Source: Burkholderiaceae bacterium (GTDB lineage: Bacteria; Pseudomonadota; Gammaproteobacteria; Burkholderiales; Burkholderiaceae_B). From it: a stretch of DNA of 46,193 nucleotides. Position numbers and translations under genes: made by a program. The notes under the pieces were generated by a model. The model ran no database searches. It was not told where the DNA came from and worked only from the letters and a program-made list of their open reading frames with translations. This document shows, piece after piece, positions 18,789 to 28,286 of this stretch. Each line of letters begins with the position of its first letter. The stretch's first letter is position 1. The stretch spans positions 27,319 through 73,511 of the forward strand of contig JAOATE010000008.1 in NCBI GenBank assembly GCA_030158305.1, in the 5' to 3' direction.

Positions 18789-21662
18789 ATGAATCAGCCC
18801 AATACCACTCTAGACGGGGAACTCTCCAAAAGTTTTGAACCTGCAACGCTTGAGGCGCGCTGGTACCAAGAATGGGAAAAACGGGGTTATTTTGCCGCTG
18901 GCCAGCACACACAGGGCGGCCCTGGCGATGGCATCCCCTACGCCATTCAGTTCCCTCCCCCGAACGTGACGGGAACCCTTCATATGGGGCATGCTTTTAA
19001 CCAGACCATTATGGATGGGCTTGTTCGGTATCACCGCATGCTCGGCCATGACACCGTATTTGTCCCAGGTACTGATCACGCAGGAATTGCCACACAAATC
19101 GTTGTCGAACGTCAGCTTGATGCTCAAAAAGTGTCGCGTCATGATCTTGGTCGTGAAAAATTCATCGAAAAAGTCTGGGAATGGAAAGAGCTCTCCGGCA
19201 ACACGATCACCAGCCAAGTGCGTCGCTTGGGCGCCTCTGCAGATTGGCCGCGCGAATACTTCACCATGGACAAGCAAATGTCGGCAGGTGTCGTTGAAAC
19301 ATTTGTGCGACTTTACAAGCAAGGTCTCATCTATCGCGGTAAACGCTTGGTCAACTGGGATCCTAAACTGCTCACGGCCGTTTCAGACCTCGAAGTGCAA
19401 TCCGTAGAAACTGATGGTCACCTCTGGCATATTCTTTATCCCTTCGTGGACGGCCCACAAACGATCACCCACGAGGATGGCACTCAAGAAACGCTCCGCG
19501 GCATGACGATCGCAACCACGCGCCCCGAGACGATGCTTGCTGACGGCGCGCTATGCGTTCACCCCGAAGACCCACGCTACCAGCATCTTGTTGGGAAATT
19601 AGTGGATCTTCCGCTTTGCAATCGTCAGATACCGATCATTGCAGATGACTTTGTGGACCAAGCCTTTGGAACAGGTTGCGTCAAAATCACCGGTGCGCAT
19701 GACTTTAATGACTACGCATGCGCCATGCGACACAACCTGCCATTAATCGTGATCTTTACACTTGATGCAAAAATCAACGACCAAGGTCCCGCGCAGTTTC
19801 ATGGTTTAGATCGTTACGAAGCACGCAAAGCCGTTGTTGCTGAACTGGAGACACAAGGCTTCTTGGTTAAAGTCGATGCACACAAAATGATGCAACCCCG
19901 TGGCGATCGCACAGGTGAGGTGCTTGAACCCATGCTGACAGACCAATGGTTTGTCGCGATGAGCAAGCCCGCCCCCGCAGACACATTGCATCCAGGCAAA
20001 AGCATTACTGAAGTCGCGCTCGAAGTCGTAGCAAACGGAGATGTCGAGTTTTTCCCCAGCAATTGGACCACGACATATAACCAATGGCTCGAAAACATCC
20101 AAGACTGGTGTATCTCCAGACAGCTTTGGTGGGGTCACCAGATTCCTGCCTGGTATGCCCCAGACGGTCAAGTCTTTGTCGCACATGATGAGAGCGATGC
20201 AGTCCAGCAAGCGCAAGCTGCGGGCGTTCAAGGTCCACTCACTCGAGATCCAGATGTGCTGGATACGTGGTTCTCCTCTGCGCTGGTGCCCTTCACCACC
20301 ATGGGCTGGCCAGAAAAAACGCCAGACTACGAGCGTTATCTCCCCTCAAGCGTCTTGGTGACGGGTTTTGACATTATCTTTTTCTGGGTAGCTCGCATGG
20401 TCATGATGACCACGCACCTGACCGGCCAAGTGCCGTTTAAACACGTGTACGTTCATGGCCTGATCCGCGATGCGGAAGGCCAGAAAATGAGTAAATCAAA
20501 AGGCAATACGCTTGATCCCGTCGACCTGATTGATGGTGTTGACCTCGAAACCTTAGTCAAAAAACGAACCTTTGGCTTGATGAATCCCAAGCAGGCCGGT
20601 GCGATTGAAAAAGCAACTCGCCGTCAGTTCCCTGAAGGTATCCCTGCTTTCGGGACTGATGCGCTTCGCTTTACGATGTCTGCTTACGCGACTCTGGGAC
20701 GAAACATTAATTTTGATCTCAAACGTTGTGAGGGCTACAGAAACTTTTGTAACAAACTATGGAATGCCACTCGCTTTGTGCTGATGAATACCGAGGGTCA
20801 AGACATGACCGAGGTTGACGCAAGCGCTCAAAGTTTCGTGGACAAATGGATCATCAGTAAACTACAGCAACTTGAACTAGATGTTGCCAAGGGCTTTGCC
20901 GACTATCGCTTCGACAACATCGCCAATGCGCTCTATCACTTTGTCTGGGATGAGTACTGCGACTGGTATCTGGAGTTATCCAAAGTACAAATCCAACAAG
21001 GCACACCCGAGCAACAACGCGCTACAAGACGCACTCTGATCCGCGTGCTCGAGGCCATCCTCAGACTGATGCACCCGATCATGCCATTCATTACAGAAGA
21101 GCTCTGGCAAAAAGTATCCGTTGTCGCCGGCAAGAGATCGATAGATGCACAATCAAGCATCTCTATACAGCCATTTCCGCAGGCCAATCTGGATGCGATT
21201 GATACGCAGGCATGTGCCCAGGTAGATCTGCTCAAGAGTCAAATCGAAGCTGTGCGCGCGTTACGTAGCGAAATGAACTTAGCACCCGCCACTCGCGTAC
21301 CTCTGATCGCCGAAGGCCCACAAGAAATGCTGCATCAGCATGCAGCCTATCTTGCCGCACTTGCCAAACTGTCAGGTGTTGACGTTGTCACGACCTTGCC
21401 TGATGACGGGGCCCCTGTTCAAGCGCTAGGTCAAACACGTCTGATGCTCAAGGTCGAGATTGATGTTGCCGCTGAAAAAGTACGTTTAGACAAAGAGATT
21501 GCAAGACTCGAAGGTGAGATCAACAAAGCGCAGGCCAAACTCACGAACGAGTCCTTTGTTGCGCGTGCACCTGCTGCTGTTGTCGAACAAGAGCAACAAC
21601 GTGTCGTTCAATTTGGAGAGACACTAATTCAGGTTAAAGCGCAGCGCGCAAAACTGAAGTAA
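18789..21662 (+). CDS. valS: Valyl-tRNA synthetase
   Basis: Class I synthetase for tRNA-Val (957 residues, normal for the family). It has the HIGH-type motif in [14 protein letters not shown] (residues 57-70), the editing (CP1) domain including [11 protein letters not shown], the KMSKS loop in [14 protein letters not shown] near residue 566, the anticodon-binding domain, and a C-terminal coiled coil rich in Lys/Glu (about 890-957). It is the only plus-strand gene in the first 42 kb and is convergent with trmD, with a gap of 38 bp. Confidence 0.98.
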   Translation: MNQPNTTLDGELSKSFEPATLEARWYQEWEKRGYFAAGQHTQGGPGDGIPYAIQFPPPNVTGTLHMGHAFNQTIMDGLVRYHRMLGHDTVFVPGTDHAGIATQIVVERQLDAQKVSRHDLGREKFIEKVWEWKELSGNTITSQVRRLGASADWPREYFTMDKQMSAGVVETFVRLYKQGLIYRGKRLVNWDPKLLTAVSDLEVQSVETDGHLWHILYPFVDGPQTITHEDGTQETLRGMTIATTRPETMLADGALCVHPEDPRYQHLVGKLVDLPLCNRQIPIIADDFVDQAFGTGCVKITGAHDFNDYACAMRHNLPLIVIFTLDAKINDQGPAQFHGLDRYEARKAVVAELETQGFLVKVDAHKMMQPRGDRTGEVLEPMLTDQWFVAMSKPAPADTLHPGKSITEVALEVVANGDVEFFPSNWTTTYNQWLENIQDWCISRQLWWGHQIPAWYAPDGQVFVAHDESDAVQQAQAAGVQGPLTRDPDVLDTWFSSALVPFTTMGWPEKTPDYERYLPSSVLVTGFDIIFFWVARMVMMTTHLTGQVPFKHVYVHGLIRDAEGQKMSKSKGNTLDPVDLIDGVDLETLVKKRTFGLMNPKQAGAIEKATRRQFPEGIPAFGTDALRFTMSAYATLGRNINFDLKRCEGYRNFCNKLWNATRFVLMNTEGQDMTEVDASAQSFVDKWIISKLQQLELDVAKGFADYRFDNIANALYHFVWDEYCDWYLELSKVQIQQGTPEQQRATRRTLIRVLEAILRLMHPIMPFITEELWQKVSVVAGKRSIDAQSSISIQPFPQANLDAIDTQACAQVDLLKSQIEAVRALRSEMNLAPATRVPLIAEGPQEMLHQHAAYLAALAKLSGVDVVTTLPDDGAPVQALGQTRLMLKVEIDVAAEKVRLDKEIARLEGEINKAQAKLTNESFVARAPAAVVEQEQQRVVQFGETLIQVKAQRAKLK

Positions 21663-21710
21663 GCAAATGAATTAAATAATACGTGATCAGTTTGCTGTTG
21701 TTATTTTTTT
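21662..21710 (+). terminator. Weak possible valS terminator
   Basis: AGCAAA (21662-21667) pairs with TTTGCT (21691-21696) over a long AT-rich loop, followed 7 bases later by T7 (21704-21710). It overlaps the trmD stop codon. The stem is short and the spacing poor, so confidence is low. Confidence 0.25.
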
Positions 21711-22453
21711 AAACTGGCCAAGAATTTTTCATCATTCTTGGTCAGTAAGCCCTGATTTCTGGCTTGTTCCAGCAGATCGGGACGATTGTTAGCGGTCAAC
21801 TCAAGTGATCGCTCCCGTCGCCAACGCGCAATATTTGCGTGATTGCCTGACAGTAAAACGGCTGGCACAGGCTGATCCCAACAAACCTCAGGACGAGTGT
21901 AGTGAGGGCTGTCTAAAAGACCTGAAATAGAATCTTGAAAAGAGTCCTGCAATGAAGAGTCGCCATGATTTAAGGCGCCAGGCATGAGACGCACAGCTGC
22001 ATCAATCATCGCCAATGCCGCAATCTCACCGCCAGATAATACAAAATCACCAAGTGACCATTGCTCATCCACGCATTCGTCGATGAAACGCTGATCAACG
22101 CCTTCGTAGCGACCACACACAAAAATCGCACCCGCAGAGCTTGCAAGACGAGCAGCATCTGACTGACCAAAACGTTTACCCACTGGTGACAACAGAATGA
22201 CAGGTGCTGGATGCTGACGGTCAGCCTCAATGGCAAGCAAAGTTTGCTTGAGAGGCTCCGCCATCATCACCATGCCGGGCCCACCGCCATATGGCCGATC
22301 GTCGACGGTCCGATGCGCATCATGCGTGAAATCACGGGGATTCCAAGCGTGCAGTGACCAAATACCTTGATGGTGTGCACGACCCGTCACACCCGAATCA
22401 CGGACAACGCCCAAGGCATCTGGAAACAAAGTGATGACGTCAATGCGCATCAC
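21701..22453 (-). CDS. trmD: tRNA (guanine-N1)-methyltransferase TrmD
   Basis: 250-residue SPOUT-family enzyme that methylates G37 of tRNAs reading CNN and some other codons, preventing frameshifts. The knot-forming SAM site shows as SPVGKRFGQ and [16 protein letters not shown], and the early GGGPGMVM loop is present. Two starts are adjacent: GTG at 22453 and ATG at 22450; either gives nearly the same protein. It follows rimM by 6 bp. The usual next gene rplS is absent and valS is met instead. Confidence 0.97.
   Translation of the reverse strand: MMRIDVITLFPDALGVVRDSGVTGRAHHQGIWSLHAWNPRDFTHDAHRTVDDRPYGGGPGMVMMAEPLKQTLLAIEADRQHPAPVILLSPVGKRFGQSDAARLASSAGAIFVCGRYEGVDQRFIDECVDEQWSLGDFVLSGGEIAALAMIDAAVRLMPGALNHGDSSLQDSFQDSISGLLDSPHYTRPEVCWDQPVPAVLLSGNHANIARWRRERSLELTANNRPDLLEQARNQGLLTKNDEKFLASLKK
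21715..21744. other. 11-bp inverted repeat in the trmD 3' end
   Basis: TGGCCAAGAAT (21715-21725) pairs with ATTCTTGGTCA (21734-21744), allowing one G-T pair, with an 8-base loop. It lies in the last codons of trmD. No T tract follows in either direction. Confidence 0.5.
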
Positions 22454-22459
22454 AAAAAC

Positions 22460-23110
22460 CTAGAGATCGAGAGGCCAGTCAGTTTCAATCCGTCGCGCCA
22501 CGATATCAACATGCTGAACATGCGCGGCAACAAAAGGAACCAAAACCTCTTCGGGACGACCTTTCACATCAAGGACTGGCTGAGGCGCATGAACATCTGA
22601 TGGCGTTTGATCCCCATCAATCGTCAGGCGATTCACACGCAAAATGGCGTGCGCACCGTTATCAACAACCTCGGCGACTATGCCTACCAATCGCGCATCG
22701 CTATACACGTAGCAATTGACAAGGTCTACCCAATAAAACTCGTCTGCCTGTGCTTTGGGGAAATATTGTCGAGACACATAAACTGTGTAGCCGCGCATCG
22801 ACTCAGCTAAATCGCGATCTCCCACATGCTCGAGGTCAGCCACAACAGTCGACCCTTGAGGGCGGACTTGCTTGACGGCATGAGAACGAAGTTTTGGTGA
22901 ACGAGAGGTAGCATCGAACCCAGAGTTGGGTGAAGCGTGTGAAGCAGGCGGAAAAGGTGGTGCTAACCACCAGACAGGCGCAGCACGCAAGACTAAGCCT
23001 TGTGCTGAATGCGGCTGTATTTTGACCCAACCCCGCACACCGTAGGCTGACACGATACGACCTAGTTCAACTAGATCGTCTGGCGCTACTTGCGCGCCTA
23101 TGTCAGCCAT
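22460..23110 (-). CDS. rimM: Ribosome maturation factor RimM
   Basis: 216-residue 16S processing factor that binds uS19 and helps mature the 30S head. The N-terminal GRIVSAYGVRGWVKIQPHS is the family signature. A PRC-barrel domain lies in the C-terminal half, starting around FYWVDLVNCYVYSD. About 30 extra residues near 48-75 (Pro/Ser-rich) form an insertion longer than in E. coli RimM. It sits between rpsP and trmD, the conserved order. Confidence 0.95.
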   Translation of the reverse strand: MADIGAQVAPDDLVELGRIVSAYGVRGWVKIQPHSAQGLVLRAAPVWWLAPPFPPASHASPNSGFDATSRSPKLRSHAVKQVRPQGSTVVADLEHVGDRDLAESMRGYTVYVSRQYFPKAQADEFYWVDLVNCYVYSDARLVGIVAEVVDNGAHAILRVNRLTIDGDQTPSDVHAPQPVLDVKGRPEEVLVPFVAAHVQHVDIVARRIETDWPLDL

Positions 23111-23142
23111 AGCTGTGACCCGGAGTCAGTCAAACGTCTTGA

Positions 23143-23403
23143 TTAAGCCGCTGTTGCGACTTTTGCAGAGAAGTCTTTGACCAGACGTGCAACGGCTGGA
23201 GACAACTGTGCACCCACTCCGGTCCAATACTGGACGCGGTCAAGTGCAATGCGAAGACGCTCTTCGTTTGCATTTGCAACTGGGTTGTAAAAACCAACGC
23301 GCTCGATAAAACGACCATCACGGCGATCACGGGAATCGGTCGCAACGAGGTTATAAAAAGGACGCTTCTTGGAGCCGCCACGGGCCAGGCGAATCACAAC
23401 CAT
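23143..23403 (-). CDS. rpsP: 30S ribosomal protein S16
   Basis: 86-residue bS16, beginning [20 protein letters not shown], with the [14 protein letters not shown] motif. The start at ATG 23403 fits the family and has AAGGGA 7 bases before it; the longer frame to 23466 runs into the promoter region. First gene of rpsP-rimM-trmD. Confidence 0.98.
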   Translation of the reverse strand: MVVIRLARGGSKKRPFYNLVATDSRDRRDGRFIERVGFYNPVANANEERLRIALDRVQYWTGVGAQLSPAVARLVKDFSAKVATAA

Positions 23404-23438
23404 ACGTAATCCCTTGAAAATGTTCAATAAAGTCCATG

Positions 23439-23447
23439 AGTATAGCA
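23439..23447 (-). promoter_or_regulatory. Predicted extended -10 promoter for rpsP-rimM-trmD
   Basis: On the minus strand the sequence reads TGCTATACT: a TATACT -10 (23444 to 23439) with a TG extension. No clear -35 was found. The predicted start near 23432 would give a leader of about 30 bases that includes the AAGGGA ribosome site. Confidence 0.45.
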
Positions 23448-23469
23448 CTAAACAGCAGAACCACACTGT

Positions 23470-23748
23470 TTATTTCAACCGGCGCTCCAAATAATGCGTG
23501 ACGCGGTCGACTTCGTCGACCTGCGCCAACAGTGCATTACCCGTTTGTTTGCAAAAAGCCTGAAAATCTCGCACCGCGCCTCGGTCAGTCGTGATGACAC
23601 GAAGCACCTCACCTGCAACGAGCGTAGCCAACGCTTTTTTGGCACGCAAAATTGGGAGCGGGCAGGCAAGCCCGGTAGCGTCTACAGTTTCTTTAAACGC
23701 AGGAGGAGTTGCCTCCTGCTGGTCGCTCAACTGGCCAGACATAGTCAT
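23470..23748 (-). CDS. TusA-family sulfur-carrier protein
   Basis: 92-residue protein of the SirA/TusA family. The signature CPLP places the sulfur-accepting cysteine at residue 29 ([18 protein letters not shown]). A two-layer alpha/beta fold is suggested by the [17 protein letters not shown] pattern. Family members relay persulfide sulfur, for instance to tRNA 2-thiouridine or molybdenum cofactor enzymes; which role applies here is not visible. It overlaps the alaS stop by ATGA and ends 66 bp before rpsP. A second in-frame ATG lies at codon 3. Confidence 0.9.
   Translation of the reverse strand: MTMSGQLSDQQEATPPAFKETVDATGLACPLPILRAKKALATLVAGEVLRVITTDRGAVRDFQAFCKQTGNALLAQVDEVDRVTHYLERRLK
23699..23719. 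other. Perfect 8-bp hairpin in the tusA 5' coding region
   Basis: GCAGGAGG (23699-23706) and CCTCCTGC (23712-23719) enclose a 5-base loop. On the coding strand the 5' arm contains AGGAGG, a consensus Shine-Dalgarno sequence, with no start codon at the right distance. Confidence 0.5.
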
Positions 23749-26378
23749 TTAGCTTCAATCCAAGCTTTTACGCTTGCCAAGCTCGCAGGTAACGCACTCA
23801 AATTTGTACCGCCACCCATCGCCATATCCGGACGTCCGCCACCTTTACCACCAATCTGACCCGCAACAAATCCGACCAGATCTCCCGCTTTGACCTTGCC
23901 GACCAAGTCAGCCGTCACACCCGCCACCAAACTGATTTTTCCATCAGCAGAGGCCGCTGCAAGCAACACAACAGATGATTTAAGTCGGTCCTTGATCTGA
24001 TCAACCATTGATCGCAAGTCCTTGGGATCCACACCTTTGACTTCAGTGACCAAAAGCTTAAAGCCGGCAGGCATCTCAATCGCTGCGTCTGTCAAAGCAT
24101 TGCCAGCATTGGAAGCAAGCTTGGCGCGCGCCTGGTCCAGATCTTTTTCAACAGCCTTGAGCTGATCCTGTAACAAGACGATCCTGTCAGGCAACTCAGC
24201 CGGCTGCGTTTTCAAAGCTGTCGCAGCACGCTGAATAGTGGCATTCAGATTTTGCACCCAAGCTAAGGCGTTCGATCCTGTCACAGCCTCGATACGTCTG
24301 ACTCCGGCAGCTACACCCCCTTCGGAGATCACCTTGAACAAGCCGATATCACCCGTTCGCGACACGTGCGTGCCACCGCACAGCTCTCTTGAAAAACCGA
24401 TATCCAAGACGCGCACGCTATCACCGTATTTCTCGCCGAACAAAGCCACTGCCCCGCCCTTCACCGCATCGTCATAAGACATCGTTTGGGCAACAGCAGC
24501 CTGATTCTTTAGGACCTCTGCGTTCACGATCGACTCGACACGCGCAATCTCGTCTTCAGTCAATGACGCATCATGCGCAAAGTCAAAGCGCGTTTTATCA
24601 CCATCCACCAAAGAGCCGCGCTGCTGAACATGTCCGCCCAACACCTCACGCAAAGCCTTATGCATCAAATGTGTTGCGGAGTGGTTGCGAATAGTGCGTG
24701 CACGCTGCTCCGCATCAACCGTCGCGGTGACAACATCGCCCACCGATAAGTTGCCAGAGGTCAGCCGCCCATGGTGTCCGAACACCCCAGGCTGAATCTT
24801 TTGAGTATCCAAGACTGCAAAGCTTGACGCTTGGCCAGACAAGCTGCCAGTGTCCCCAACCTGACCACCAGACTCAGCGTAAAAAGGCGTGGTGTCGAGC
24901 ACAACGATGGCCTCTTGGCCCGCCCCAACAGACACCACAGAAGCACCACCGACATACAGCGCCAAGACCTTGCCTGAACGCTGAAGATGCTCGTAGCCTT
25001 CAAAAATAGTCTGGGCGCCTGAGTAGGACAACCCCTCCGCCATTTTGAACTTACCTGCGGCACGGGCTTGATCCCGCTGCCGGTCCATCGCGATATCAAA
25101 CCCAGCTTGGTCCACATCAACACCACGCTCGCGACAAATATCCGCTGTTAAATCAACAGGGAATCCGTAAGTGTCATATAACGTAAACAATGTGTTGCCG
25201 TCCAAGACCTGCGCTTGACCTTTTGGAGCCGCTGGCAAGGCTGCGAGCGCTGCATCCAAGATCTTCATGCCGTGCTCAAGCGTTTCACCAAAGCGCTCTT
25301 CTTCTTGACGGAGGACCTGCTCAACACGCGCTGCGTTCTTGGCCAGCTCAGGATAAGCCTCACCCATTTGCTGGACAAGGTCAGGCACCATCCGATAGAA
25401 AAATGGCTTGGTTTGACCTAATTTGTAGCCGTGGCGCAAGGCTCTGCGAACAATGCGACGCAGCACGTAACCTCTACCCTCGTTACTCGGAATCACTCCA
25501 TCCACGACAAGGAAACAGCACGCACGGATATGGTCTGCAATGACCTTGAGGGAGTTGTTTGAGAGGTCTTGGCAACCCGTCTCGCGTGCCGCGGCGGCAA
25601 TGAGCGCCACAAACAAATCAATCTCATAATTGGAATGTACATGCTGCAATACAGCAGCGATGCGCTCAAGTCCCATCCCCGTATCTACGCATGGCTTGGG
25701 TAACGGTGTCATATTGCCAGCCGCATCCCGCTCAAACTGCATAAATACCAAGTTCCAAATCTCAATATAACGATCACCGTCCTCTTCAGGCGAACCTGGA
25801 GGACCACCCCAAATATCTGCGCCGTGATCGAAGAAAATTTCCGTGCACGGACCGCAAGGGCCCGTATCCGCCATCTGCCAAAAGTTATCCGAGGCGTAAC
25901 GTGCACCTTTGTTGTCACCGATACGGATAATCCGCTCAGGGGGCACGCCAATTTCCTTTTCCCAGATACCGTAGGCCTCGTCATCCTCTTGGTAGACCGT
26001 GACCCAAAGTTTTTCCTTAGGCAGTCCATACACGCCCGTCAACATTTCCCAAGCAAAAGCGATCGCATCGCGCTTGAAATAGTCACCAAAACTGAAGTTG
26101 CCCAGCATTTCAAAAAATGTATGGTGACGTGCTGTGTAACCCACGTTTTCCAAATCGTTATGCTTGCCGCCTGCGCGAACACTGCGCTGCGAGGAGGTTG
26201 CACGCTTGAATGGGCGGGAGTCTTTGCCCGTGAACACGTCCTTGAATTGCACCATCCCTGAGTTGGTAAACAACAGGGTCGGATCATTCCCCGGCACCAA
26301 TGATGACGAAGGCACAATCGTATGCCCCTTGGACTGGAAGAATTGCAAGAATTTCTGGCGAATTTCGGTCGTTTTCAT
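23745..26378 (-). CDS. alaS: Alanyl-tRNA synthetase
   Basis: Class II synthetase for tRNA-Ala (877 residues, normal). The catalytic domain begins [20 protein letters not shown] and contains motif 2 around [14 protein letters not shown]. The editing domain shows the zinc-binding [11 protein letters not shown] and CGGTH motifs (about residues 565 and 667). The C-terminal region ends in a DHHA1-type Gly-rich domain ([15 protein letters not shown]). It is followed by tusA with an ATGA overlap and preceded by the pilus operon on the same strand, 96 bp away. Confidence 0.98.
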   Translation of the reverse strand: MKTTEIRQKFLQFFQSKGHTIVPSSSLVPGNDPTLLFTNSGMVQFKDVFTGKDSRPFKRATSSQRSVRAGGKHNDLENVGYTARHHTFFEMLGNFSFGDYFKRDAIAFAWEMLTGVYGLPKEKLWVTVYQEDDEAYGIWEKEIGVPPERIIRIGDNKGARYASDNFWQMADTGPCGPCTEIFFDHGADIWGGPPGSPEEDGDRYIEIWNLVFMQFERDAAGNMTPLPKPCVDTGMGLERIAAVLQHVHSNYEIDLFVALIAAAARETGCQDLSNNSLKVIADHIRACCFLVVDGVIPSNEGRGYVLRRIVRRALRHGYKLGQTKPFFYRMVPDLVQQMGEAYPELAKNAARVEQVLRQEEERFGETLEHGMKILDAALAALPAAPKGQAQVLDGNTLFTLYDTYGFPVDLTADICRERGVDVDQAGFDIAMDRQRDQARAAGKFKMAEGLSYSGAQTIFEGYEHLQRSGKVLALYVGGASVVSVGAGQEAIVVLDTTPFYAESGGQVGDTGSLSGQASSFAVLDTQKIQPGVFGHHGRLTSGNLSVGDVVTATVDAEQRARTIRNHSATHLMHKALREVLGGHVQQRGSLVDGDKTRFDFAHDASLTEDEIARVESIVNAEVLKNQAAVAQTMSYDDAVKGGAVALFGEKYGDSVRVLDIGFSRELCGGTHVSRTGDIGLFKVISEGGVAAGVRRIEAVTGSNALAWVQNLNATIQRAATALKTQPAELPDRIVLLQDQLKAVEKDLDQARAKLASNAGNALTDAAIEMPAGFKLLVTEVKGVDPKDLRSMVDQIKDRLKSSVVLLAAASADGKISLVAGVTADLVGKVKAGDLVGFVAGQIGGKGGGRPDMAMGGGTNLSALPASLASVKAWIEAK

Positions 26379-26447
26379 CGTGCGGCATCAAATAAGAGAA
26401 AAAGACGAGTGGGGTAAGCAAGAGCCCCCCTCTCAGGCTAGTTTTCG

Positions 26448-26471
26448 ATTATACGGGCTGAAGTCCAGCCC
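26448..26471 (-). promoter_or_regulatory. Predicted alaS -10 with adjoining palindrome
   Basis: On the minus strand GGGCTG-N5-CAGCCC (26471 to 26455) is followed after one base by a perfect TATAAT (26453 to 26448), about 70 bp before the alaS ATG. There is no good -35. The palindrome starts 3 bp after the pilV stop and has no T tract, so it is a poor terminator. In E. coli, alanyl-tRNA synthetase represses its own gene by binding a palindrome beside the promoter; a similar operator here is an inference. Confidence 0.45.
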
Positions 26472-26474
26472 ACC

Positions 26475-27587
26475 CTATCCGTCTGAGCTCAGACAAATAT
26501 AAGTATAGAAATCGTTGTAAGAGTGGCGCGGGTAGGTCCAAACCGACACCAGTTGTGCCCGGTAGCCAGTCGGACAACTACAGTCGCCTGTCATCGGGTT
26601 GCGGCGATCAATCGTCACCTCATCACGCACATGGCACCCAAAACCTGCTCGGTCAATGTAGAAGCCCCCTCCACTTTTGGAGCTACTTTTCCACACACCA
26701 GCCTGACACACTAATAGTCCACCCGTATTTGATTGTGCCAACAACCCAGCCGCGTCGCAGGGTGCGCCCTGAGCTTCAACCGCAGACGTTTGCAAGTGTC
26801 CTGCACTGCTGATTCGACCTGTCGCAAAAATGCCTGCATTCGAGGATATTTGGCCAATGGCGCGAATTTCCCCACCGGTGGACATTCCTGCCTCTGCCAT
26901 TAAACTGCCTGCAAGACTCAGGTTGGCGGCCAAGCGAACGTCCCGTTTCTCGCCTTGCCTCAAAAAACTTGCTTGGGCGCTTGAGTCATAAAAGCTGGCT
27001 AGAACAATTGAACCCACAGGCAGAGTGGGTAAATCAATCGCAGGCGGATTGGGCAGATCAGTATTTGGACCGCGTACGCGCTTTGGAGACAATTGCGACA
27101 CAATCGCGCCACGCCCATCAAATGAGGCCAATAACCTCCCCAGTCGCGTCAGATTTTCCGCCCGATTACCTTGTGAAGCCTGCGGAATGGCCACTGTTAG
27201 CGCCTCGAGCTTGCAACCTAGGGTTAAACACAACCCAGTGGGTTTAAGCACTCGAATAGTCACGTCATATCCCAATGGTGCACGCAAGGCAAAACCCGAA
27301 GGTAAATGCCCCGCTCGCACTAACTCAGCAAGCGTTGGCTGCCAAATGTCCTGATAATCTCTCGAGGATGGCACAGAAGCTGATAAGCCAGTCAACAAGT
27401 CCGCCTGACGCGCTAACATTTGGTCAACAGACGCCTGAACCGTCATTAACCACCGCCCCAAGGCCGCGGAGGCCGCATCCTCGGTTTGATTGACCCACGT
27501 CGATGCAGACCACACACCGATCAAAGAAGTTACAGCGATGACAACAATCAATTCAAACAATGAAAAACCGCGCTGCAATTGCCTCAT
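26475..27587 (-). CDS. pilV: PilV-type large minor pilin of the type IVb pilus
   Basis: 370-residue prepilin with a very short leader: MRQLQRG is cut before FSLFELIVVIAVTS, with Glu at mature position 5. The long middle (about residues 60-290) resembles the constant region of PilV from R64-type thin pili, where PilV is the tip adhesin that recognises recipient lipopolysaccharide. The last 60 residues are cysteine-containing (CHVRDEV, NPMTGDCSCPTGY, TYICLSSDG) and probably form the recognition domain. The start overlaps the pilS stop by one base (TGATG). No shufflon segments or recombinase are nearby. Confidence 0.82.
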   Translation of the reverse strand: MRQLQRGFSLFELIVVIAVTSLIGVWSASTWVNQTEDAASAALGRWLMTVQASVDQMLARQADLLTGLSASVPSSRDYQDIWQPTLAELVRAGHLPSGFALRAPLGYDVTIRVLKPTGLCLTLGCKLEALTVAIPQASQGNRAENLTRLGRLLASFDGRGAIVSQLSPKRVRGPNTDLPNPPAIDLPTLPVGSIVLASFYDSSAQASFLRQGEKRDVRLAANLSLAGSLMAEAGMSTGGEIRAIGQISSNAGIFATGRISSAGHLQTSAVEAQGAPCDAAGLLAQSNTGGLLVCQAGVWKSSSKSGGGFYIDRAGFGCHVRDEVTIDRRNPMTGDCSCPTGYRAQLVSVWTYPRHSYNDFYTYICLSSDG

Positions 27588-28258
27588 CAGCGAATGACGA
27601 ATTCAAAAACGTTTCGATCTCCGCTCAGGCACTGAGCGTCGGCTAATAGAGGGTTGTACGCAGCAACGGGTTGGTGCAAGCTATCTTTAACGGTCACTGG
27701 CCCCGCTGCACCTGAAATTCTGACCACTTCTGCGATGCGTTGCAAAATCGAAGCAAGCCCCGGGCAGGCCGCATGATTCACATCATTTAAGGTGAGCAAA
27801 AAAGCAGAACCGAAAGGCGCACCAGACAGGGCGTATGGCGCAATCCGCACAACGCCACGGCCAGAGACGCCTGGACCGCCAAGACCGTGCGCAACGTCCG
27901 CTCCCGCCCCTTCACCAGAAACCGCCACCACACTTGAGCCCCGCAAAGAGTTTGCCAGGACCCGGGTATCAACGCTTGCATAAGGACTTGCACCGAAACC
28001 ATGTGTCGTCACCTTCAGGCGCGCAACAAAGCGCTGCAATTCCTCTGCGACCCGAGGTACTTTACTTTCAACAACATAGCCCTGAATGGCAGGTATTCCA
28101 ACAATTGCAAGCAACATCATGATGGTGGTCACAATCGAGATTTCAATCAAAGAAAATCCACGCTGTCTGTTGATGGATCGCACAAAATTTCTACACAAAA
28201 ACACATTGTGCTCTGAAGAAAATCTCCGGGTGGTTAAAAACGAGAGGGCTAAAAACAT
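27587..28258 (-). CDS. pilS: Major type IVb prepilin PilS
   Basis: Pilin with the processing site QRG|FSLIEISIVTTIMMLLAIVG: Gly before the cut, Glu at mature position 5 and a hydrophobic first helix. Mature length is about 189 residues, as in type IVb pilins, and two cysteines (HAACPG and AQCLSG) could form the C-terminal disulfide loop. The start is uncertain. ATG 28258 gives a 34-residue leader, with AAAGGA about 10 bases before it; GTG 28204 gives a 16-residue leader with a weak AGAG. pilR ends 28 bp upstream of the ATG. Confidence 0.82.
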   Translation of the reverse strand: MFLALSFLTTRRFSSEHNVFLCRNFVRSINRQRGFSLIEISIVTTIMMLLAIVGIPAIQGYVVESKVPRVAEELQRFVARLKVTTHGFGASPYASVDTRVLANSLRGSSVVAVSGEGAGADVAHGLGGPGVSGRGVVRIAPYALSGAPFGSAFLLTLNDVNHAACPGLASILQRIAEVVRISGAAGPVTVKDSLHQPVAAYNPLLADAQCLSGDRNVFEFVIR

Positions 28259-28286
28259 GATGAACAAATCCTTTAGAAAGGGCTGA

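Noticed and set aside
26475-27587. Shufflon or Rci recombination sites around pilV
   Set aside because: No repeated 19-bp elements, alternative C-terminal cassettes or integrase-like gene could be seen on either side.
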